64,000 bases of DNA. Origin: Pleurodeles waltl. Lineage: Eukaryota; Chordata; Amphibia; Caudata; Salamandridae. Below are positions 57,000 to 64,000 of the stretch, one piece after another. How positions within the stretch are numbered: position 1 is the stretch's first letter; each line of letters begins with the position of its first letter. The notes below the pieces were generated by a model. It saw only the letters and a list, made by a program, of their open reading frames with translations. It ran no database searches and was not told where the DNA came from. The stretch covers positions 353,022,027-353,086,026 of the forward strand of contig NC_090439.1 in NCBI RefSeq assembly GCF_031143425.1, in the 5' to 3' direction. The position numbers and the translations under genes are program-made.

Positions 57000-59098
57000 T
57001 CAAATATATAATATACACACACACCCACACATCAGGAAAACTTTGTTTGTTCTGTCTATACAAACCAAACTTAAACTACGCAACCATTATAAATTCTAAA
57101 GCTATCGTTATACCTTAAATTTATAATTCATACACCACCTTTAAATTACTATAACTCTTTATTTTTATATACAAAACAAACTGTTCAGAAATTTAAAACT
57201 GTAAACCTATATTGATACCTTAAATTTACAATTTACGCAACGCCTTCAAATTATTATAACTCGTGCACCTGCGTACACAGTGTATTGAATGTGGTAGCCA
57301 CACTACATTAAGTATAGCTCACCACGCTACTATGCACTGTACTCTCACAAATAATGTGATTTGCAATGTAATAAGTGTTGTTGTAAATATTATTGTAGAT
57401 GGTATAAGTAATGACATTTACAAGGGTATAAGCAGTGCATAGAGAAGCTGCAAGTTCTAGGTTAATGTAGTCTGGCTACCTAGTTCAATACACTGTGTCC
57501 CCAGACCGATTCCAGCCCCAGGGACCCCGTCTCCAGTGTAATTTTCAAGGGGAGGGGAGCATGCGACCCACGTCTAGGGTTGATTTATACCTTGGGGCTC
57601 AATGTGATTTTCAAGGGGCGGGAGGCACATGGTTCCCCTCCCTAGGCTGATTTCCGCCCTCAGTTCCCCATCCCCCGGGACGCAGTGTGATTTCTATGAG
57701 GAGCAGGCATGTGGCCCACTTCCCGGGCCAATTTCTTCCCCAGGGACCCCATTCACCAGAGCCCTCACACTTAAAGGTGGATGTCCTGGTGCCCACCAAG
57801 GCTACCCACCATATATTAATTGGGGGCCACATGGGGATCTAGTAATGCTGCTCCTTCAGGGAAGGAGCATCAGTGCGGGAAGGGAAACAGACCAAAGTCT
57901 GCTCCCAGCGGGCGGGAGCATTTTCAAAGATCCCGTCCACTGGGAGCAGACTAGGTGTTTGCTCCCGCTTGGCAGGGAATTCAAAAATGCTCCTGCCAAG
58001 TGAGAGGAAACACAGATTTCCATGTCCGCGCCACTGTGGGCAGGGAAGCCGCTATGTCCCAGAGATAGCTAATGACCTGCCCTGAGGGATGGAGTCCCCA
58101 GGGCCATTAATGGCTCAGGGAGCAGGACCACATGCCCCTCCCCTCTCCAGTTTGTTAAATTTCAGCCCAGGTTTGGGCTCTCCTGGGAGTTTTGAAGCTT
58201 GGGGAGGTGGGCAATGTACAATAATTTTGCCCCCTAGGGTGGACTCCCTGGGGCCTCTGGGGACACAGGGAAGGGGGCCATGCAGTCCCCTCCCCTTTAT
58301 GAATAAAGACATGGGGGTGGGCTCTCAAGGGCATAAATAGAATGAGAGCTGCCCTGCCACCATTTTTGTTTTTTCCAGTCCCACAGAAGTCCTGTGTGAT
58401 TGCAGCATTTTCTGCCTCTATTGGTTTTTGCACTAAGGTGGGGAGCCCTCAGGGTCCCTCCCATCAGGGCTATGGGATCAAGATATCTCTACCATGCCAC
58501 CTTTTATTATGTTTTTCTAATTTCAGGACAAGGGGCTAAGCCCCCGAGTCCTGATGGTGATGGCAGCCAATCAGAGCGCTCCCCACTGCAGGAGTCTTAC
58601 TCTTGTGGGAGCAAGATAGCCCAAGGGAAATAAAGCTCTGTGGACCAATCAGAACTCTCTACTTTTAAATGGCTGCTTTCGCAAGAGTCTCTTGAGACTC
58701 TTGTGGATCTAAAAGTCCAGATATACAATTATATATCAACTTTATTTTCCCCAAAACTACTGAACGGATTTCCACAAAATCATAAAAACCACAATCTGCA
58801 GCCCAAGATCTAGCTTCCTGATAAATTTGGTGTAATTCTGTTCAGAATTTCTTGCTGTAGCCCTGCCTAAAGAAGTCTAAGGAAAATGCATGGGGATTCT
58901 GTGTTTTGGGATCCCCCTTTTTCTTGGCCTCTGCTTGACGTATCACCCAGATACTTTCCGTGCAAAAACAAGTAAAAAAGTAGCACCCTTTTGGAATGTT
59001 TTGTGGAGATTCGTCGTTATTAGCAACACAAAAAAAGCTCTTTCTAGGGAACCACAGATCTAACTATAACTACCTAGTGGTGATCGCCACTAGGTTAT
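57000..59098. repeat. Palindromic family copy P3 (centre and one arm)
   Basis: 57060-57300 resembles the centre of P1 (repeated TTATAACTC/ACTATAACT with a GCAC/CGCAC core). 57490-58660 holds the GC-rich modules (CCAGGGACCCC, GGGAGCA..). 58740-59070 matches the outer arm: TGAACGGATTT.CACAAAAT, TGACGTATCACCC, and TTTGTGGAGATTC. It ends at the hairpin 59073-59094. No left arm is visible, so this looks like a half element. Confidence 0.6.
59073..59094. repeat. 22-bp terminal hairpin of the palindromic family
   Basis: CCTAGTGGTGATCGCCACTAGG is an imperfect palindrome lying just outside CTATAACTA. The same structure with changed bases (CCTACTGGTGATCGCCAGTAGG) ends P2 at 63041-63062. A decayed form (CTAGTG..CACTAG) ends P1. 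Confidence 0.75.
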
Positions 59099-59099
59099 A

Positions 59100-62000
59100 T
59101 ATATTCACCCATAGCAGTTGTAGCTAGGACCTATTTTCCATAGGAAAAGCATTTTTTTGTTTAGCAAATAACTTTGACGCTGTTTGATAAACCCTTCACA
59201 AAATTTTCAAAACTCACACACTTTAGAGGCTGTCTTGAAAGTTTCGGGATGATTCTTCAAGAGGGGGCTAAGGAAAAGGGGAGGGTCTCAAAACGCTTCT
59301 TCCCCATGCAATTTCATAGGGATTTTTAGACATGATTACAGCCGGAGCAGCTGGACGGAATTACACCAAATTTGGTAGAAAGGAAGCTCTTGGTCCCGAA
59401 AGCGCCATTTGGTTTAAGTCCATTCATTAGTTTTGGAGAAATTTAAAGTTGAAAAATATAGCTATCTAAGGATGGGGATCCTCCACTGATCTGACAGGCC
59501 CCATGCTGATATCTAATTGGATGCCAACCCTTTAACCAGCAAGTGTTGTCAGCCATTATGGGACTCGGACAAGGCTGAGTCCTAAAAATAAACTTAAAAA
59601 TAAAGAAAAGGGGGCAGGGTAGGAATACCCTGACAGTCTAGCCCTGGTGGCGAGGTCCCGCAGGAAGCCCGCCGGGTCTAAAAATTATTATTTAAACTTT
59701 TTTCCTGCAATCCAGGGGAAAATACTGAAAATAAAAACAAGTGCTGTCTCCTGCGCTTTATTGAAGTTTAGCCCCTGGGTGGGCCAGGTCGCTAGAGCCT
59801 ATGAAAATATATTTTTTGAGAATGGGGCCCACGCGGCCCCTCTTCCCATGGCCGTTCTTTGCTCCGGGGACCACCACCTTCCTAGGGAAGGCCGACTGCT
59901 GTTTATATTGGAGGGGGGCCACGGGACTGCCACCTTCCCAGGACTTTTGTGTTGAGTGGGGTGCTGGGTGCAGACCCCCCTTTGTGTGTCCCACAGGGCC
60001 CTGGGGACCACTACCTCCCCAGAGCAATGATTTTGTATTAAAGCAGGTAGGGGGCCACACGACTCCCCTCCTGGGCCATTTTTGGCCTTGCAGACCACCA
60101 CCTCCCCGGGGCATAGTCTACTTCTTTAAAGAGAGGGGGGGCTTGCAGCCCAAGTCCCAGGCTGTTTTCAGCCACAGGGACCATCACCTTTCCATGGCTG
60201 GCCATCAGAAAAAAAAAAGGAAGGGGGCTGCACGGCAATCCTCCTGGAGCCATTAAAGGCCCTGGGGACCGCCCACCCCCTTCGAAGCTGGCTCCCTAGA
60301 TCTCAAGGTGCCCACCCTTGGAACATAGCAGTTTACTGTCTCTTAGTTGGAGTTATGACACCTCCCATCAAGCAAGAGCAAACTAAGTCTGAAAACTGGA
60401 AAGTGAGAAAACTGCTTCCACATGCTCAGAGTTGAGTTTTTATCTGTTTTAGAAATGGTTGCTCTTGTGCAGGAGCAATGAGACTGTGGGGAAATTGAGC
60501 CCCTCTCCCTGCAGTGTATAAAAGTCACAAAACTGTGGACTCTTATTTGAGAAAATAGCAGGTGCGGATTCATTGTGGCACCGATGCATATGCAATCCCG
60601 CTACATTGTAGCACAATCTATTTTCTGGTGAATGTTTGCACCGCCCTGTATAGGTTAGTGGAATGCATTGGTCGTCTCGCGTTTTCCTAGCTTGATGGAA
60701 ACTTACCAAAAGGCCCCATGAATGTTTGGGATGAAGAGGAATATAAGCACATCTTTACCAAACAAAGAAGCACTTACTTTATATAATTTACAGGAAGTAT
60801 CCTTGTTTGGTGGAGATTCAACTCTATGCAGACTGCTGTCTTCTCTACATGAGGATTCATGTAAATACAGATTTTAGTTGGAAAATGCTCAAAGGAACAC
60901 TGATATTCGTAAAACTACATTGCAACATAGTCACTGGAGGCATTACCTTGTGGTCCTTTAGGCAGTGGTAGAGTAAAATGTGCACTGTAAATTTAGCCAG
61001 CAAGGTAGCAACTACTAATTAGCCAGTAGAAAGTACTTGAGTTGGGTAGATATTTTGTGCAAAACTGTGGAATATTCTTGGATAAATAAGCAGGTGAGGA
61101 TTCATTTTGGCACCGATGCTCATTTCACAGAAATTAAACCTCAACGTATGTGCCCCAGTTGAAGTTCCACTTCTGCAAAGGAAAAAAACATAACCAATGC
61201 AAAGCAAGGGTGTTTTCTCTGCAGTTCCACATTATTAAACACCTGCAGCCAACCTCAGCTGCACACCGGAAGAGGCCGTGCACAGCGCACTGTAGGGTGC
61301 TTACCCGGCCATGCACAACTGTAGGCCGTGCACGGCGCAGTGTTGGATGCCTACGGGAGTTGGCCGCAGCCCTGTGGCTAAAACGCACTGTGCATGGCGG
61401 AGGTTTGGATGCTTTCTGGGGGTTGGCCACAGAGCCTGGCCCCAGACCTGGCCCTGTGGCCATCCACCGTGCACGGCAAGGGTTTAATTAATGTAAGCTA
61501 ATTTAATATTACTTAATGTTTAAAAAACCTTTGAAATTCATTGAACCGCAGTAGGAGCTTTGATCCCTCCCAGACCCTACCAGGCTCTCACCTCCAGTGG
61601 GAGCCGACATTGCTCCTGCACACAGGGAGCAGCAACAAATGCTGCTCCCTGCACGTGGGAGCATTTTTTAATCTGTTTTCTTGCTCACTGTCAAACAAGA
61701 TTAAAGGTCCACTTCCAGTGTGCAGGAGCAGTTTTTCCTGCTCGCGCCCCCTGGGGGCAGACTTACTGTTTGCTCTTGCTTGACAGGAGCTGTCATAGCT
61801 TCTGCCAAGTGAAAGCAAATAACTATGTCACGAGGGTGAGCACCTCGGGACTTAGGAAGCTGGCCCGGGGGTGGCAGTCCCCATGGCCATGAATTGCTCC
61901 AGGAGAGGCACCCCCCCTCCTTTGGTATTAAAGGGCCTGCCCCAGAGAGGTAGTGGTCCCCAGGGACAAAAACGGCCTGAGAGGGGGTCCGTGCCGCACC

Positions 62001-63062
62001 CCCTCCCCTTTCAAAATTTGGCCAAGCCCTGGGGAGGTGGTGGTCCCTGGGGCCATAAATGGCCCAGGAAGGGGGGCCATGTAGCTCCTCTCCCCCTTTA
62101 TTATCAATTCCCTGGCATAGGTAGGCCATAAAGGCCCTGAAGGGGGGGGCGTCTGTGTGGCCCCCTACCTTCATGGCAATTGTTTTGGCCATGCCGCAAA
62201 CAGCCAATGGAGGGGGCTGCGACGCCCCCTTCCTCTGCATTTAGCATTGGTCTAGCCTCAGGGAGGTAGTAGTCCCTGGGGCTGATATTGGCTATGGGGA
62301 GGGTGGCTGCATGTGTTACCTCCTCAAAATATTACTGTATATATGCCCCTGGGACCTTGTCCACCCAGGGACTGATCTGTAAACAAGTGCAGAGACCACA
62401 CTTGTTTTCTTTTTTTTAAATTTGTGCTGCAAATTCACGGATCTTCCGCTATATTGGGGCAAAAAGTTTAAAAAAATGCTTATTGGCCTTGGTGGTGTCC
62501 CTGGGGGACCCCATCATCAGGGCTAGGGGGTCAGTGTATTCCTAACTTGCTCCCTTCTCTTTTTTATTTTACTTTCTTTTTAGAACTCAGTCTAAATCCC
62601 AAAATGGCTGGCAACACTTCCTGGTGGAAGCTTTGGCAGGAAATCACATTTCAGCATGGGAATGTGGAATCTGTGTACCAATATACATAATTTTTTTTTT
62701 AAATATCTCAAAAATAGCTGAACAGATTTACACCAAATAACAAAAAGAGATCTTTCTGGACCAAGATCTAGCTTTCTGCCAAATTTCATGTAATTCCGTT
62801 CAGCGATTCGGGCTGTAGCTGTGTTCAAAATCCCTATGCGAAATTGCATGGGGAAAACACCTTTTGGAACCCCACCTCTTTCAAGGCACTGGCTTGAAGG
62901 TTCAACCACAAACTTTTAAGAAAGCAGCTGAACGAATTAGCATATGAGTTTGGAAATTTTTGTGGAGATTCATCAAACAGCACCAAAGTTATGGGCACAA
63001 AAAAACGCTTTGTCTTTGAATTAGGCCCTATCTATAACTACCTACTGGTGATCGCCAGTAGG
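59100..63062. repeat. Palindromic family copy P2 (about 4 kb)
   Basis: Left outer arm 59110-59640 (TTTGACGCTGTTTGATAAA, GCAATTTCATAGGGATTTT, TGGACGGAATTACACCAAAT, GGTAGGAATACCCTGACAG) is inverted at 62520-63030. The GC-rich modules at 59640-60310 and 61860-62300 mirror each other loosely. The middle (60330-61240) is unlike the P1 centre. It contains a direct repeat of about 63 bp (60528-60590 and 61062-61124, with AAAACTGTGGA and GGATTCATT.TGGCACCGATGC), suggesting another insertion or rearrangement. No coding sequence is credible. Confidence 0.65.
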
Positions 63063-64000
63063 TTTTTTATATATCTCTTGATGAAGAAATTGAGGTTGAA
63101 ACGTTGTATATATATACAGAGAGAGAGAGAGATAGATAGGAATTCCTCAAATTGTTCACCATTAATAAATTGGGGCTCGTTTGATGCTTCTCCACAAACG
63201 TTAGGAAATCTCTTCCTTCTACACTGGCAGATGATGCAAAGTTTGGAGGTTGTTGGTTAAGGGGGTGCAAAGACAAAGACTTTTGTAATTGATGTAGTGC
63301 GAAAACAGCTGGACGAATTTACATTAAATGAAGCAGGATTAGACATTATGATGTGCAGATGGTCTTGTTTGATACTACATTTAAGTAGGATAAGTATTTG
63401 CTAAGTTATAAGTCATTTTAGCTTAATGGTATCCGTCACAGTATTTTCATGAAATTCTGAAGTATTTTGCAGAAGTACTACAGTATATATATATATATAT
63501 ATATTCCCGGAAAAACAAGGTTACAGGAACGTAAATTCAGAACGTAAGTATAACGTCTCTGTACATTTTGTTTTTATCAGTGAATATCTATGGTTTTTTA
63601 ACGTAAAGTAATTTCAATTACTAGACGTTATTCCAATCCAGCCAGGCCTTGCAGCCAAGCCCTTATAACCACCCAACTCCACGCCATTCATGGCCTTTGG
63701 CCGTGCTCAGCGCAGGTTGGCCACAGCGCCCATCTCTGTCAGTGGATATATGAGTGGGTGCGTGAATGTCTAAGTGGGTCTGAAAGTGGGTGTGTGAGTC
63801 TATGAGTTGGTCTTAGTGGGTGCATGAGCCTGTGAGTGGGCGCACAAGCCTCTGATTTCATGTATGAGTCAATGAATTAGTGTATAAATGAGTTTGTGGT
63901 TTTTCTTTCAAAATTTTCCATAATTGTGAATATTTTGCAAATAAATCGCAGACATTCGTGAAAATTCACAAATTTTTGTGAATGTCATGCGCTATGATGC
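63063..64000. repeat. Simple repeats and further partial copy of the palindromic family
   Basis: (TA)n(GA)n at about 63105-63138, then a diverged arm fragment (CAGCTGGACGAATTTACATTAAAT near 63307-63330), then (TA)n near 63486-63504. 63505-63740 matches the inner part of P1 (ACGTAAAGTAATTTCAATTAC.AGACGTTA, GCAGCCAAGCCCTTATAACCACCCAA). After that comes a run of diverged GTGGGTGTGTGAGTCTATGAG units (about 63740-63890). The copy is cut by the window end. Confidence 0.55.

Noticed and set aside
57611..62240. Long GC-rich frames, including 151 and 179 codons
   Set aside because: Same repeat family. No domain, both strands open, sequence modular and mirrored.

Overview
This is vertebrate nuclear DNA from a very large, repeat-swollen genome, most likely a salamander or newt. 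The grounds are a DIRS tyrosine-recombinase retrotransposon, Gypsy and class III/spuma-like retroviral remnants, L1 elements with APE endonuclease, long introns and many AT-rich non-autonomous repeats. The species cannot be fixed from the sequence; caecilian or lungfish is possible but less likely. No bacterial gene, CRISPR array, rRNA or tRNA was seen.

The only host gene recognised is a RIPOR (FAM65) family gene on the minus strand, probably RIPOR2. Three well-bounded exons read in order 37819-37632, 36516-36348 and 5587-5452. Their splice phases fit exactly (2 to 2, then 0 to 0). The intron between the last two is 30,760 bp and is almost all mobile DNA. A possible alternative last exon lies inside it at 25223-25035.

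Layout from left to right. 1-5451: intron, with a degenerate Gypsy-type LTR at about 2469-4655. 6509-6664: a palindromic MITE. 6846-23290: an endogenous retrovirus remnant on the minus strand (env-like, integrase, RNase H, then RT), split by a solo LTR (9991-22738, CCAAT duplicated). That LTR is split by an 11.2-kb insert (11271-22437, TTTTAAAG duplicated). The insert carries a telomere-like minisatellite, a 3.7-kb palindrome (12717-16410) and a 5.8-kb DIRS element (16441-22220). 23790-24420: a polypyrimidine tract. 27780-29725: an internally deleted Gypsy. 30369-36165: a near full-length but decayed Gypsy with two 195-bp LTRs.

37820-52080 lies upstream of the recognised exons. It holds a young, almost intact L1 (39829-46480, two in-frame stops in ORF2) inserted into the end of an older, decayed L1 in the same orientation. 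52158-52822 and 55745-56870 are two non-autonomous DNA transposons. 57000-64000 is a cluster of the same multi-kilobase palindromic family that sits inside the 11.2-kb insert.

The window is mainly a record of stacked insertions. The host gene supplies the frame, and the order of insertions can be read from target duplications and interrupted reading frames.
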